Made by a program: the position numbers and the translations under genes
Notes under the pieces: generated by a model
What the model saw: only the letters and a program-made list of their open reading frames with translations
Database searches by the model: none
What the model was told of the DNA's origin: nothing
Assembly: GCA_963714145.1 (NCBI GenBank)
Contig: OY970235.1
Location: 5,952,001-6,016,000, forward strand
Direction of reading: 5' to 3'
DNA: 64,000 bases
DNA from: JBBWZH01 sp035544115
GTDB taxonomy: Bacteria; Actinomycetota; Actinomycetes; Mycobacteriales; CADCTP01
In this document: positions 15,960 through 24,701 of the stretch, one piece after another
Position numbering within the stretch: the stretch's first letter is position 1
How the letters are laid out: every line of letters begins with the position of its first letter

Positions 15960-16877
15960 CTACCTGATCAGCCACTGGTTGGTGTCCCGGCCGGTCTTCT
16001 GCACCGTGATCCGCACCGGCCGGCCGTCCCGCGCGCCGGGCCCGGCGGCTTCGGCCAGCGAGAAGTGGAAGTCGATCGAACCGGTGCAGCCGGCCGAGGC
16101 CAGCAGGGCGCCGGCCGCGGTCCGGAAGGTGAGCACCACGCCGTCCACGCACTCGGCGGTCCACGACACCTGGCCGCGCACCGGGGTGACGGTGAACGTG
16201 CCGGTCGCCGCCCGCTCCCAGCCGTTGTACCGGTTCGTCCGCCAGACGTCCGCCATCGGCAGCCAGTTCGGCCCGCTGGCGACCAGCAGGCCGAACGCCC
16301 ACAGGCCCGCGCTGCCCGGCTCGGCCGTCAGGTTCCAGTCGGCCGGCCCGCTCTCCGAGATGAAGCCCTGCAGCAGCACCGTGCCTTGCACGCTGGTCAG
16401 CGACAGCGCGCCTTCGTAACCGTCGCCGACCTTCGTGTAGCACGGCACCCGGAGGGTCACCCCATTCGGGTTGGTGACGGTCAGGATGCCGGGCTCGGCG
16501 CAGTGCACCACGAGCAGGTACGAGCGGCCATCCGGGGCCCAGAGCGCCCCGAACCGGCGCGGCTCACCGTTCAGCAGCCCGCTGGCGAGCGGCTCGTAGC
16601 CGCTGACCACCGGCTCGACGCCGGACCGGTCGAAGTACGGCGGCGCGGCCAGCGCGGACGGGCGCGGATCGGGGTGGCTCAACCGGGCGACCGGGCCGGC
16701 GCCGAGGACGCCGATCGCGGTCAGCGCGGCCAGTCCGCCGGCCAGGCCGGCAACGCGGCGGCGGCGGATGCCGGCGACCCGGCCACGTACGGCGGCCACC
16801 CGCTCGGGGTTGTCCGGGCTGGTGCTGACACTGTCAGCCAGCAGGGTGCGGACGTCGTCCTCGATCTGGGCGGTCAT
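15960..16877 (-). CDS. Membrane-anchored extracytoplasmic protein coupled to a sigma factor
   Basis: This 305-residue protein has a short cytosolic N-terminus (about 45 residues, VRTLLADSVSTSPDNPERV), one membrane helix (about 46-64) and a large beta-rich outer domain with two cysteine pairs (VHCAEPG/RVPCYTK and AECVDGV/ASAGCTGS). Its ATG overlaps the stop of the sigma-factor gene (ATGA). Position and topology make it a candidate regulator or signal sensor for that sigma factor, but no ZAS zinc-binding HxxxCxxC motif is present. It ends one base from the convergent response-regulator gene, leaving no room for a terminator. Confidence 0.7.
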   Translation of the reverse strand: MTAQIEDDVRTLLADSVSTSPDNPERVAAVRGRVAGIRRRRVAGLAGGLAALTAIGVLGAGPVARLSHPDPRPSALAAPPYFDRSGVEPVVSGYEPLASGLLNGEPRRFGALWAPDGRSYLLVVHCAEPGILTVTNPNGVTLRVPCYTKVGDGYEGALSLTSVQGTVLLQGFISESGPADWNLTAEPGSAGLWAFGLLVASGPNWLPMADVWRTNRYNGWERAATGTFTVTPVRGQVSWTAECVDGVVLTFRTAAGALLASAGCTGSIDFHFSLAEAAGPGARDGRPVRITVQKTGRDTNQWLIR

Positions 16878-17428
16878 CGCACTCCTCCGGCGGTGTGGTC
16901 GAACGCGGCGTTGCCGTCCCGGTCCGGCTTCCGGGTCGGCGCGGGCGGGGCGGCGGCCAGGTCGGGGTTGCGGCGCAGGCTGGCCAGGGCGCGGGCGGCG
17001 CTGCTCTTCACCGTGCCGGCGCTGACGCCCAGGGTGGCGGCGATCTCCGCCTCGGACATGTCCTCGTAGTAGCGCAGCACGATCACCGCCCGCTGCTGCC
17101 GGGGCAGCCCGGCCAGCGCCCGCCACATGCTCTCCCGGGCGTCGACGCCCTGGGTCTGGTCCGGCGCGGCACGCTCGGGCAACTCGCCGGTCGGCCGCTC
17201 GGCCCGCCACTTGCGCCGCCACCAGGTCGCGTAGGTGTTGACGATGGTGCGGCGGACGTATCCCTCGGGCGGGCCCTCGATCCGGCGCCAGGCGAACCAG
17301 CTCTTGGCCAGGGCCGTCTGCAGCAGGTCCTCGGCCAGGCCCCAGTCGCCGGTCAGCAGGTACGCGGTGCGCAGCAGGCCCTGCGAGCGGGCCGCGACGA
17401 ACCCGTCGAACTCACCGCGATCAGCCAT
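16874..17428 (-). CDS. SigE-family RNA polymerase sigma factor
   Basis: This 184-residue ECF-type sigma factor has region 2 (FVAARSQGLLRTAYLLTGDWGLAEDLLQTALAKSW) and region 4 (LPRQQRAVIVLRYYEDMSEAEIAATLGVSAGTVKSSAARALASLR). It matches the actinobacterial SigE subfamily, which often lacks a classical anti-sigma partner. The ATG is preceded by AGAAGGGG. The following gene starts within its stop codon. Targets cannot be read from the sequence. Confidence 0.9.
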   Translation of the reverse strand: MADRGEFDGFVAARSQGLLRTAYLLTGDWGLAEDLLQTALAKSWFAWRRIEGPPEGYVRRTIVNTYATWWRRKWRAERPTGELPERAAPDQTQGVDARESMWRALAGLPRQQRAVIVLRYYEDMSEAEIAATLGVSAGTVKSSAARALASLRRNPDLAAAPPAPTRKPDRDGNAAFDHTAGGVR

Positions 17429-17512
17429 CGGTCGGCCCCTTCTCTTCCGTTGCCGACTATGACCAGTCGGAGCGGGCCCGGGGTTGTCAACCGGTCAATC
17501 GAGCCGGATCAG

Positions 17513-17815
17513 TCAGTCGAGCGGCACCGGGGTGAAGTGCCAGACGTGCGGTGGTCGCGCGTGCAGCGCGGCCTCGCCGGCCACGGTGACCGGGGTGTCC
17601 CGCCAGCCCGGGCCGGCGGCGGCGGCCAGCGCGGCCTCGTCCCGCCAGCGGGTGATGGCGACCAGCCGCGGGTCGGTGGCCGAGTCGGCCCGGTAGAGCT
17701 CGCCGCCGGCGAAGCCGTCGGTGGCCGCGAGCGCCGGCCAGGCGGCGGCGACCAGGGCGGCGAGATCGTCCAGCCGGCCGGGACGGGCCCGCGCCTCCCA
17801 CATCCGGGCGATCAC
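17513..17815 (-). CDS. Antibiotic biosynthesis monooxygenase (ABM) domain protein
   Basis: This 100-residue single-domain protein of the dimeric alpha/beta-barrel ABM family starts MIARMWEARARPGRLDDLAALV and has the segment PRLVAITRWRDEAALAAA. Such proteins include quinol monooxygenases and haem-degrading enzymes, but many have no known activity. It follows tsaD by 13 bases and is probably on its transcript. Nothing links it to antibiotic synthesis here. Confidence 0.75.
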   Translation of the reverse strand: MIARMWEARARPGRLDDLAALVAAAWPALAATDGFAGGELYRADSATDPRLVAITRWRDEAALAAAAGPGWRDTPVTVAGEAALHARPPHVWHFTPVPLD

Positions 17816-17828
17816 CCCGGCGCCCCGA

Positions 17829-18875
17829 TCACACCAGCACCGTGGTGACCGGCAGCGCCGAGTCGGCCGGGATGTCCAATGTGGACGGTTTGGCGCCGGC
17901 CTGGACCAGCCGGGCGCCGAGGGCGGCGACCATCGCGCCGTTGTCGGTGCACAGACCCGGCCGGGGCACCCGCAGCCGGATGCCGGCCCGCTCGCACCGG
18001 TCCGCGGCGAGCGCCCGCAGCCGGGAGTTCGCCGCCACCCCGCCGCCGATCAGCAGGTGCTCCACGCCGTACCCGTGGCAGGCCCGGATCGCCTTCGCGG
18101 TCAGCACGTCCACCACCGCCTCCTGGAACGAGGCGGCCACATCCGCGACCGGCACCGGCTCGCCGGCCCGCTGCCGCGCCTCCACCCAGCGGGCCACCGC
18201 GGTCTTCAGCCCGGAGAAGGAGAAGTCGTACGCCGAGTCGTGCGGCCCGGTCAGCCCGCGCGGGAAGGCGATCGCGGTGCTGTCGCCGTCCCGGGCCGCC
18301 CGGTCGATCGGCGGGCCACCGGGGAACGGCAGCCCGAGCAGCCGGGCCACCTTGTCGAACGCCTCACCGGCCGCATCGTCCACAGTGGACCCCAACGGGC
18401 GGACGCCGGTGGCCAGGTCGTCCACCAGCAGCAGCGAGGAGTGCCCGCCGGAGACCAGCAGGGCCAGGCACGGTGCCGGCAGCGGGCCGTGTTCCAGCTC
18501 GTCCACCGCAACGTGCGCGGCCAGGTGGTTCACCCCGTACAGCGGCCGGTCGAGGGCCAGCGCGTACGCCTTGGCCGCGGCCACCCCGACCAGCAGCGCG
18601 CCGGCCAGCCCGGGGCCGGCCGTGACCGCGATCGCGTCCACATCGGACAGTCGCAGCCCGGCGGTGGCCAGCGCCCGGTGCACGGTCGGCACCATCGCCT
18701 CCAGGTGTGCCCGGGACGCCACTTCCGGCACCACCCCGCCGAACCGAGCATGACTGTCCACACTGGACGCGACCGCGTCGGCGAGCAGGGTGCGGCCGCG
18801 GACCAGACCGATGCCGGTCTCGTCGCAGGACGTCTCGATGCCCAGCACCACCGGGCTGCCCAGGGCGTCAGCCAT
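17829..18875 (-). CDS. tsaD: tRNA N6-adenosine threonylcarbamoyltransferase
   Basis: This 348-residue TsaD/Kae1/YgjD transfers the threonylcarbamoyl group to A37 of ANN-decoding tRNAs. Signatures include GIETSCDETGIGLV at the N-terminus, the metal-binding His pair in VNHLAAHVAVDE, the nucleotide loop VSGGHSSLLLV and GGVAANSRLRAL near the C-terminus. All are intact. It overlaps the end of rimI by eight bases and so is coupled to tsaB-rimI. Confidence 0.97.
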   Translation of the reverse strand: MADALGSPVVLGIETSCDETGIGLVRGRTLLADAVASSVDSHARFGGVVPEVASRAHLEAMVPTVHRALATAGLRLSDVDAIAVTAGPGLAGALLVGVAAAKAYALALDRPLYGVNHLAAHVAVDELEHGPLPAPCLALLVSGGHSSLLLVDDLATGVRPLGSTVDDAAGEAFDKVARLLGLPFPGGPPIDRAARDGDSTAIAFPRGLTGPHDSAYDFSFSGLKTAVARWVEARQRAGEPVPVADVAASFQEAVVDVLTAKAIRACHGYGVEHLLIGGGVAANSRLRALAADRCERAGIRLRVPRPGLCTDNGAMVAALGARLVQAGAKPSTLDIPADSALPVTTVLV

Positions 18876-19359
18876 GCCGCACCATCACCACCGCGTCCGT
18901 CCCGCTCGGCTGGTAGTACCGCTTCCGGATGCCGGTCGGGACGAACCCGTGCCGGGCGTACAGCCGCTGCGCGGCCGGATTGTCCGCCCGCACGTCCAGC
19001 AGCACGGTGCCGGCGCCGCGGTCGGCCGCCGCCGCCAGCAGGTCGCGCAGCAGCGCGGTGCCGACGCCGCGGCGCTGCTGGTCCTTGCGGACGCCGAGGA
19101 CGAGCACGTGTGCCTCGTCCGCGATCACACCGAGACCGCCGTACCCGACGAACCGCTCGCCGGCCGGCTGGGCCGGATCCTCGGCCACGATGTAGTACCG
19201 GCTCTCCGGCTGCGCCAGCTCGGACCAGAACGCGGCCTCCGACCAGGACTCCACCCCGAACAGCTCGCGCTCGGCCTGCATCACCGCGGCCAGGTGCCAC
19301 CAGCGCATCGGCACGATCACCAGCCCGGCCGGGCCGGTGCCGCCGGGCGCGGCGGTCAT
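18868..19359 (-). CDS. rimI: Ribosomal-protein-alanine N-acetyltransferase
   Basis: This 163-residue GNAT acetyltransferase has the acetyl-CoA loop VRKDQQRRGVGTALLRDLL and the RimI-type C-terminus (VLLDVRADNPAAQRLYARHGF, GIRKRYYQPSGTDAVVM). RimI acetylates the N-terminal Ala of ribosomal protein S18 in E. coli; in actinobacteria substrates may be broader. The gene sits between tsaB and tsaD, with an ATGA junction upstream, in the order common to many bacteria. Confidence 0.92.
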   Translation of the reverse strand: MTAAPGGTGPAGLVIVPMRWWHLAAVMQAERELFGVESWSEAAFWSELAQPESRYYIVAEDPAQPAGERFVGYGGLGVIADEAHVLVLGVRKDQQRRGVGTALLRDLLAAAADRGAGTVLLDVRADNPAAQRLYARHGFVPTGIRKRYYQPSGTDAVVMVRHG

Positions 19360-20117
19360 GCCGGCATCACCGCCTTGCGGTGCCCGGGCTCGACCGCGTC
19401 CGGGCGGCGCAGGTAGAGCGGGGTGAGCGGGTCGGCCGGAGCGCCGGCCAGCACCCGGTCGCGGGCCAGCGCGGCCAGCGCCAACGGGTCCGGGTGGTCG
19501 ACCGCGAGCAGCGGGCCGGGCAGCTGGTCGGCGTAGAGGCGGGCGCCGGCCCCGGACATCGCGGTGACCTGGCCGGCGAGCAGCTCTGCGACCTCGGCCG
19601 GGCGGGCCACGGCGGGCTCACCGAGGCGGCTGCCGTGCTGGTCGTAGACCGCCCAGTAGATCTCGCGGCGGCGGGCGTCGGTGGCGGCCAGCAGCCGACC
19701 GCCCGGCCCGACCTGGCCGGCCACCGGCAGCGCGACCGCGTCCAGCGAGCAGACGCCGTAGACCGGCACGCCGACGGCGTCCGCCAGCGCGCCGGCGGTG
19801 ACCAGGCCGACCCGCAGCCCGGTGTACGGGCCGGGGCCCAGCCCGGCGATCACCGCGGTCAGCTCGCCGGCGGCCCGACCGGCCCGGGCCAGTGCCGCGG
19901 CGATGGACGGGGTCAGCAGCTCGCCGTGCCGGCGGGCGTCCACGGTCACCTCGGCCGCCAGCAGCCGCAGCCCGACCGCCCACCCGGCCGTCGCGCCGGC
20001 CGCCGGGCCGGCCGCCGCGGTGCGGGGGATCTCGATCAGGGCGGTGGTGACCGCGGGGGTGGCGGTGTCGATGACGAGCACCAGCGCGGCTTCGGGCACC
20101 GGCCGAGGGTAGGCCAT
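19356..20117 (-). CDS. tsaB: tRNA threonylcarbamoyladenosine biosynthesis protein TsaB
   Basis: This ASKHA-fold protein of about 253 residues supports TsaD. Signatures are LVLVIDTATPAVTTALIE at the N-terminus and the motif ITAVIAGLGPGPYTGLRVGL-like segment (read as TAVIAGLGPGPYTGLRVGLV). The ATG at 20117 gives a short leader before the first strand; an in-frame start 12 codons upstream is less likely. It is first of the tsaB-rimI-tsaD unit. Its promoter must lie in the 129 bases before the divergent lipoprotein gene. Confidence 0.92.
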   Translation of the reverse strand: MAYPRPVPEAALVLVIDTATPAVTTALIEIPRTAAAGPAAGATAGWAVGLRLLAAEVTVDARRHGELLTPSIAAALARAGRAAGELTAVIAGLGPGPYTGLRVGLVTAGALADAVGVPVYGVCSLDAVALPVAGQVGPGGRLLAATDARRREIYWAVYDQHGSRLGEPAVARPAEVAELLAGQVTAMSGAGARLYADQLPGPLLAVDHPDPLALAALARDRVLAGAPADPLTPLYLRRPDAVEPGHRKAVMPA

Positions 20118-20246
20118 CCCGGTGCGCCGGCGGCCGGGGTGGCAGCGCCCCACAGCCGACCCAACACCGCCTCAAGCCGGGACCAACAGGGGCAGAAGCA
20201 CCCGCCGATGCCTGCGGCGACCGCAACGGCGGTTACCGTATCCCCC

Positions 20247-20948
20247 ATGCGCGGACGACTGGTACTGGCGGGCATGTGCGCGCTGCTCGCCGCCGCATGC
20301 TCCTCGACCGTCTCCGGACAGGGCACCTTCGCCGGCCCGGCACCGACCGGCAGCGGGCCCGGCGGCGGCACCGGGAGCGCCGCCCCCAGCGGCTCGGCCA
20401 GCCCGTCCGACCCGGCCGACACCGGCACGAACCCGCCGGGCCAGGGCGACCGGCAGGCGCTGAGCTGCCGTGGCGCCAAGATCATCTCGCCGACCGGCTC
20501 GCCCTACTGCTATCTGATCCCGGCCGGCTTCGTGGACGTGACCAGCTCGGTCACCGTGGACACCAGCGTCGGCAGCGAGAAGTTCCGCAGCGCGGTCGCG
20601 GTGGCCGACCGGGATCTGATCATCGTGACCGTCTACGAGCTGCGGCTGGACACCGACGAGGTATCCGACAGCGCGCTGGAGACGGAGCTGAAGACCGTGC
20701 TCGGCCAGCTGACCAGCCAGGGCTTCCAGTTCGACAGCACCACGGCGAAGCGGATCACCGTGGACGGCGCGCGGGGATTCGGCTACCACGCCCGGGAGAG
20801 CAAGAACAAGCTGCAGGCGGACGTCTACTTCAGCTTCAAGGGCAAGACCGAGGTCGAGATCAACTGCCAGTGGCAGCAGCGGGCCGCCGACGTGCGGAAG
20901 GCCTGCGGGGCGATCCTGGACTCACTGCAGATCAAGTCGATCAAGTAG
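20247..20948 (+). CDS. Secreted lipoprotein
   Basis: This 233-residue precursor has a short signal peptide (MRGRLVLAGMCALLAAAC) and a lipobox Ala-Ala-Ala-Cys18. A Gly/Ser/Pro linker to about residue 70 leads to a mature domain (CRGAKIISPTGSPYCYLIPAGF...VEINCQWQQRAADVRKACGAILDSLQI) with four cysteines likely to form disulphides. It is the only plus-strand gene inside the tsa/alr block, inserted between tsaB and tsaE. Its last 27 bases overlap the end of convergent tsaE. Function unknown. Confidence 0.75.
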   Translation: MRGRLVLAGMCALLAAACSSTVSGQGTFAGPAPTGSGPGGGTGSAAPSGSASPSDPADTGTNPPGQGDRQALSCRGAKIISPTGSPYCYLIPAGFVDVTSSVTVDTSVGSEKFRSAVAVADRDLIIVTVYELRLDTDEVSDSALETELKTVLGQLTSQGFQFDSTTAKRITVDGARGFGYHARESKNKLQADVYFSFKGKTEVEINCQWQQRAADVRKACGAILDSLQIKSIK

Positions 20949-21539
20949 CTCGGACAGCCCGGCCAGCCGGCCGGCCCAGCCCGCCCCGGCCGGGACGATC
21001 TCGGCCAGCCGGCTGTCCGTGTCCTCGTCCCCGGCCGGGCGGCTGAGCCGGATCTCCAGGTGGGCGTCGGTGAGCTGGTCGACCAGGCCGGCACCCCACT
21101 CGACCACGGTGACCGATTCCGCCAGCGCGGCGTCCAGGTCCAGGTCGTCCACCTCCGCGACCGAGCCGAGCCGGTACGCGTCCACGTGCACCATCGGCAG
21201 CCGCCCGCCGCGGTGCACCCGGGCGATCACGAACGTCGGCGAGGTGACCGGCCCGGCCACCCGCAGCCCCAGCCCGATGCCCTGGGCCAGCACGGTCTTC
21301 CCGGCACCCAGCGGGCCGGTCAGCAGCACCAGGTCGCCGGCCCGCAGCAGCCCGGCCAGCGCCTGGCCCAGCACCCGGGTGTCGGCCACCGCCGGCAACC
21401 GGACCACCGCCGCCGGCCGCACCGCGGCACCGGTCCGCGCCGGGCCACCGCCCGGGCCGGCCCGCCCGGGCGAACCCCGGCCGCCCGGCTCGCCCGGCTC
21501 GCCCGGCGGGGTTGGGCCCGACGGGCCCGGGATCAGCAT
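20922..21539 (-). CDS. tsaE: tRNA threonylcarbamoyladenosine biosynthesis ATPase
   Basis: This 205-residue P-loop ATPase of the t6A complex has Walker A GPLGAGKTVLAQGI and the family motifs VTSPTFVIARVH, HVDAYRLG and VVEWG. It has a 40-residue Pro/Gly-rich N-terminal extension; another start closer to the domain cannot be excluded. The start overlaps the end of the uracil-DNA glycosylase gene by seven bases. The 3' end overlaps the convergent lipoprotein gene by 27 bases. Confidence 0.93.
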   Translation of the reverse strand: MLIPGPSGPTPPGEPGEPGGRGSPGRAGPGGGPARTGAAVRPAAVVRLPAVADTRVLGQALAGLLRAGDLVLLTGPLGAGKTVLAQGIGLGLRVAGPVTSPTFVIARVHRGGRLPMVHVDAYRLGSVAEVDDLDLDAALAESVTVVEWGAGLVDQLTDAHLEIRLSRPAGDEDTDSRLAEIVPAGAGWAGRLAGLSELLDRLDLQ

Positions 21540-22270
21540 GTGGGCGCCGCCGCCAGCAGGCTGGCGATCAGCGCCAGGTCGGCGCGCAGGCCGGCGATCG
21601 GCTCCCCGTTCGGGCCGTACCGGATCGCCGCGGACGGGTGGTACGTGACGATCACCCGGCGGCCGGCGACCTCGTGCACCCGGCCGCGGGCGGCGGCCAG
21701 CGTGCTGCCGGAGCCGAGGAACCAGCCGGCGGCGGTCCGGCCGAGGGCGCAGACCAGGCCGGGGTGCAGCAGCTCGAGCTTGCGGTCCAGCCAGCCGCGG
21801 CAGCGGGCGATCTCGGCCGGCTTCGGCGGCCGGTTGCCCGGCGGCCGGCACTGCAGCACGTTCAGCACGGCCAGCTCGGCCCGGTTCAGGCCGGCCTCGG
21901 CGAGCAACTCGTCCAGCAACCGGCCGGCCCGGCCGACGAACGGGCGGCCGGCCTTGTCCTCGTCCGCCCCCGGCGCCTCCCCGACCAGCACCAGCGGCAC
22001 CCCGGGCCGCCGGTCGGCGCCCGGCGCACCGGCCCCCGGCCCGCCGGCCAGGCCGGCCCCGGCCGGCCAGCCGGCCGGGTGGTCACCGACGACCACCGTC
22101 ATCCGGGTGGCGGCGAGCTCCGGGCAGGCGGTGCAGGTGGCGGCGGCGGTGGCCAGCTCGGCCCAACTCGCGCAGCCGGCGGCGGCCTGCGCCACCTCCA
22201 GGGAGCCGGGCACCAGCCGCACCCGCGGACCACCCACGCCCGGGCCGTGCGGCCCGATCGCACCAGCCAC
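21533..22270 (-). CDS. Family 4 uracil-DNA glycosylase
   Basis: This 245-residue Fe-S-type uracil-DNA glycosylase removes uracil from DNA. Motif A reads GEAPGADEDKAGRPFVGRAG, and motif B is the C-terminal HPSAAIRYG. Four cysteines suited to a 4Fe-4S cluster are at 46, 49, 141 and 157. The KRRIH loop of UdgX is absent, so this is a classical family 4 type. It starts at GTG, three bases after the hydrolase stop codon, and overlaps tsaE. Its place between hydrolase and tsaE breaks the usual order of the cell-wall/t6A block. Confidence 0.88.
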   Translation of the reverse strand: MAGAIGPHGPGVGGPRVRLVPGSLEVAQAAAGCASWAELATAAATCTACPELAATRMTVVVGDHPAGWPAGAGLAGGPGAGAPGADRRPGVPLVLVGEAPGADEDKAGRPFVGRAGRLLDELLAEAGLNRAELAVLNVLQCRPPGNRPPKPAEIARCRGWLDRKLELLHPGLVCALGRTAAGWFLGSGSTLAAARGRVHEVAGRRVIVTYHPSAAIRYGPNGEPIAGLRADLALIASLLAAAPTC

Positions 22271-22273
22271 TCG

Positions 22274-23368
22274 CTATGCCTTTCGCCGGGAGGACGGGCG
22301 GCCGGATCCGCGGGCCGCGCGGTGCAGGAACGTCCGCAGCCGCAGGTTGACCGCGGTGGGCCGCTCCATCATCGCCAGGTGGCCGGCGCCGGAGACGACC
22401 AGCAGCTCGGCGCTGGGCAGCTCGGCGGCCATCCCCTGGCTGTGCGCCAGCGGGGTGAGCAGGTCGCGCTCACCGACCACGATCAGCGTTTCGACGGTGC
22501 GCAGGTGGCCCAGCGCGTCCAGCTTGTCGTGGTTGTTCAGGGCCGGGTAGAAGTCGGCGATCACATCCACCGGGGTGGCCGCGATCATCCCCCCGACGTA
22601 CTCGACCAGCGCCGGGCTGACGTCCGGCGAGCCGAAGCTGTACCGGCGGGTGAGCAGCCAGGCGATGTCACTGCCGACCCGGCGGCCGCGCTCGATCAGC
22701 GCGGCCCGGCTGCGCATGCCGCGCAGCAGCAGCGGCAGGATCGGCGCGCGCAGCTTGGCCAGTGCCGCCGGCAGGCCCAGGCTGACCTCGGCCAGCCGCC
22801 CGGTGGACGTGGACAGCAGCGCCACCCCGACCACCCGCGGGCCGAAGTACTCCGGGTGCGCCTCGACCAGCGCCATCACGGTCATCCCGCCCATCGAGTG
22901 GCCGACCAGCACCACCGGGCCGGTCGGGGCCAGCTCGTTGAGCACCACGTCCAGGTCGCGGCCGAGCTGCTCGATGCTGGCCGAATCGGCCGGGCCGCGG
23001 CCGGACCGGCCGTGCGAGCGCTGGTCGTAGAACACCATCCGCAGCCGCGGGTTGCGCATGTCGGCCAGGCCGCGCCGCTGGTAGTGCCAGGAGCCCATGG
23101 CCAGCGTGTAGCCGTGCACGAAGATCACGGTCAGCGGCGCGTCGGCCGGTCCGACCTCCTCGACCGAGAGCGGCACCCCGTCGCCGGTGGTGACGGTCCG
23201 GCTCCGGTCGGCCGGCAGCCGGCCGAACGGCTCGTCGGACTCCGGGTCCGGCCCGCGCCGGATCCGCCCGATCGCGTACCGCTCGGCCGCCAGCCCGACC
23301 GCGGCACCGGCCGCCACCAGGCCGGCCGCGCCGGCGACCAGCCCGGCCCGGCGGGCGACCGGCTTCAC
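22274..23368 (-). CDS. Alpha/beta hydrolase
   Basis: This 364-residue hydrolase has an N-terminal hydrophobic segment (LVAGAAGLVAAGAAVGLAAE) that may anchor it to the membrane. The fold includes VIFVHGYTLAMGSWHY (oxyanion region) and the nucleophile elbow VGHSMGGMT, then a likely acid Asp in VVGERDLLTP and catalytic His in SGAGHLAMME. This gene is typical between alr and tsaE in actinobacteria. The substrate is unknown. I used the GTG at 23368; a second GTG lies nine codons upstream. Confidence 0.88.
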   Translation of the reverse strand: MKPVARRAGLVAGAAGLVAAGAAVGLAAERYAIGRIRRGPDPESDEPFGRLPADRSRTVTTGDGVPLSVEEVGPADAPLTVIFVHGYTLAMGSWHYQRRGLADMRNPRLRMVFYDQRSHGRSGRGPADSASIEQLGRDLDVVLNELAPTGPVVLVGHSMGGMTVMALVEAHPEYFGPRVVGVALLSTSTGRLAEVSLGLPAALAKLRAPILPLLLRGMRSRAALIERGRRVGSDIAWLLTRRYSFGSPDVSPALVEYVGGMIAATPVDVIADFYPALNNHDKLDALGHLRTVETLIVVGERDLLTPLAHSQGMAAELPSAELLVVSGAGHLAMMERPTAVNLRLRTFLHRAARGSGRPSSRRKA

Positions 23369-23516
23369 CGCGGCACCCCGGCCGCGGCCCGCCACGGCAT
23401 GCCCGCGGGAGGGACCCGGCGGCCGGGCCGGGCCACCGCGACGCCCGGCCCGGGCCGGGCGCACGGCCACCGCCCGGGCCGGCGCTGGCCGGCGCGGCGC
23501 CGGCGGGCCGGGCCGA

Positions 23517-24635
23517 TCATGTGCCGAGGCCGGTGTGGGTGCGCGGGACCCGGATGCCGACCCGGGTGACGATCTCGTAGGAGATGGTGCCGAGCACCTC
23601 GGCCCAGTCCTGGGCGGTCGGCTCACCGGCGGTGCCGGGGCCGAAGAGGACGACCTCGTCACCGGCGGCGATGGCGTCGTCGCCGACGTCGACGACGAAC
23701 TGGTCCATGCAGACCCGGCCGCTGATCGTCCGGCGGCGGCCGCCGAGCAGCAGCGGGCCGCGGTTGGTGGCGTCCCGCGGCACACCGTCGGCGTAGCCGA
23801 GCGGGACCAGCGCCAGGCCGGTCTCCCGGTCGGTCGTGTAGGCGTGGCCGTACGAGATGCCCGACCCGGCCGGGACCCGCTTGGCCAGCGCGACCCGGGA
23901 CCGCAGCGTCATCGCCGGCACCAGGCCGAACTGTGACTCGTGCGGCACCGGGGTCAGCCCGTATACGGCGATGCCGGGGCGGACCAGGTCGAAGTGCGCG
24001 TCCGGCCGGGTCAGCGTGGCGGCCGAGTTGGCCAGGTGCCGCAGCTGCGGCGTGACGCCCAGGCCGGCGGCCACCGCCAGCGCGTCCCGGTACGCCGCCA
24101 GCTGCCGGTCGGTGGTCGGGTGGCCGGGGGCGTCGGCGTGCGCGAAGTGGCTCCAGATGCCGACGATCTCGACCTCGCCGCCGACCGCGGCCTTGGCCGC
24201 GGCGGTGACCAGGTCGGACCAGTCGGACATCGCCGCGCCGCCGCGGGACAGCCCGGTGTCGGCCTTCAGGTGCAGCCGGGCCGGCCGGCCGGCGGCCCGG
24301 GCGGCGGCGACGATCTCGGCCACCGCCCACGGGGCGCTGGCGGACAGGTCGACCCGCTGGGACACCGCGGTGACCAGGTCTTCACCCGGAGTAGCCAACC
24401 AGCTCAGGATCGGCGCCTCGATGCCGGCCGCGCGCAGCGCCAGCGCCTCCTCCAGGAACGCGACGCCGAGCCAGGCCGCCCCACCGGCCAGCGCCGCCCG
24501 AGCGGACGGGACCAGGCCGTGGCCGTAGCCGTCGGCCTTGACCACGGCCATCACCGCGGCCGAGGTGCCGGCCCGCAGCGTCGCGACGTTCTGCCGGATC
24601 GCATCCAGATCGACCCGCGCCTCCGTCCGCAGCAT
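23517..24635 (-). CDS. alr: Alanine racemase
   Basis: This 372-residue PLP enzyme makes D-alanine for peptidoglycan. PLP-binding Lys33 lies in AVMAVVKADGYGHG; the second catalytic residue, Tyr, is in GSGISYGHAYTT. The C-terminal beta-domain contains RVCMDQFVVDVG. All are complete. It lies 66 bases downstream of the nnr gene on the same strand, with the hydrolase 148 bases further on. Confidence 0.96.
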   Translation of the reverse strand: MLRTEARVDLDAIRQNVATLRAGTSAAVMAVVKADGYGHGLVPSARAALAGGAAWLGVAFLEEALALRAAGIEAPILSWLATPGEDLVTAVSQRVDLSASAPWAVAEIVAAARAAGRPARLHLKADTGLSRGGAAMSDWSDLVTAAAKAAVGGEVEIVGIWSHFAHADAPGHPTTDRQLAAYRDALAVAAGLGVTPQLRHLANSAATLTRPDAHFDLVRPGIAVYGLTPVPHESQFGLVPAMTLRSRVALAKRVPAGSGISYGHAYTTDRETGLALVPLGYADGVPRDATNRGPLLLGGRRRTISGRVCMDQFVVDVGDDAIAAGDEVVLFGPGTAGEPTAQDWAEVLGTISYEIVTRVGIRVPRTHTGLGT

Positions 24636-24701
24636 CTGGCCAGTCTCCCAGACCGCGTTCCGGCCGCCCGCCGACGGCCGCCCCGCTCCCGACCAGGTGG
24701 T

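Noticed and set aside
17721..20246. A long plus-strand frame extending upstream of the lipoprotein gene at 20247
   Set aside because: The stretch is antisense to tsaD, rimI and tsaB. Only the part from the ATG at 20247 has a signal peptide and lipobox.
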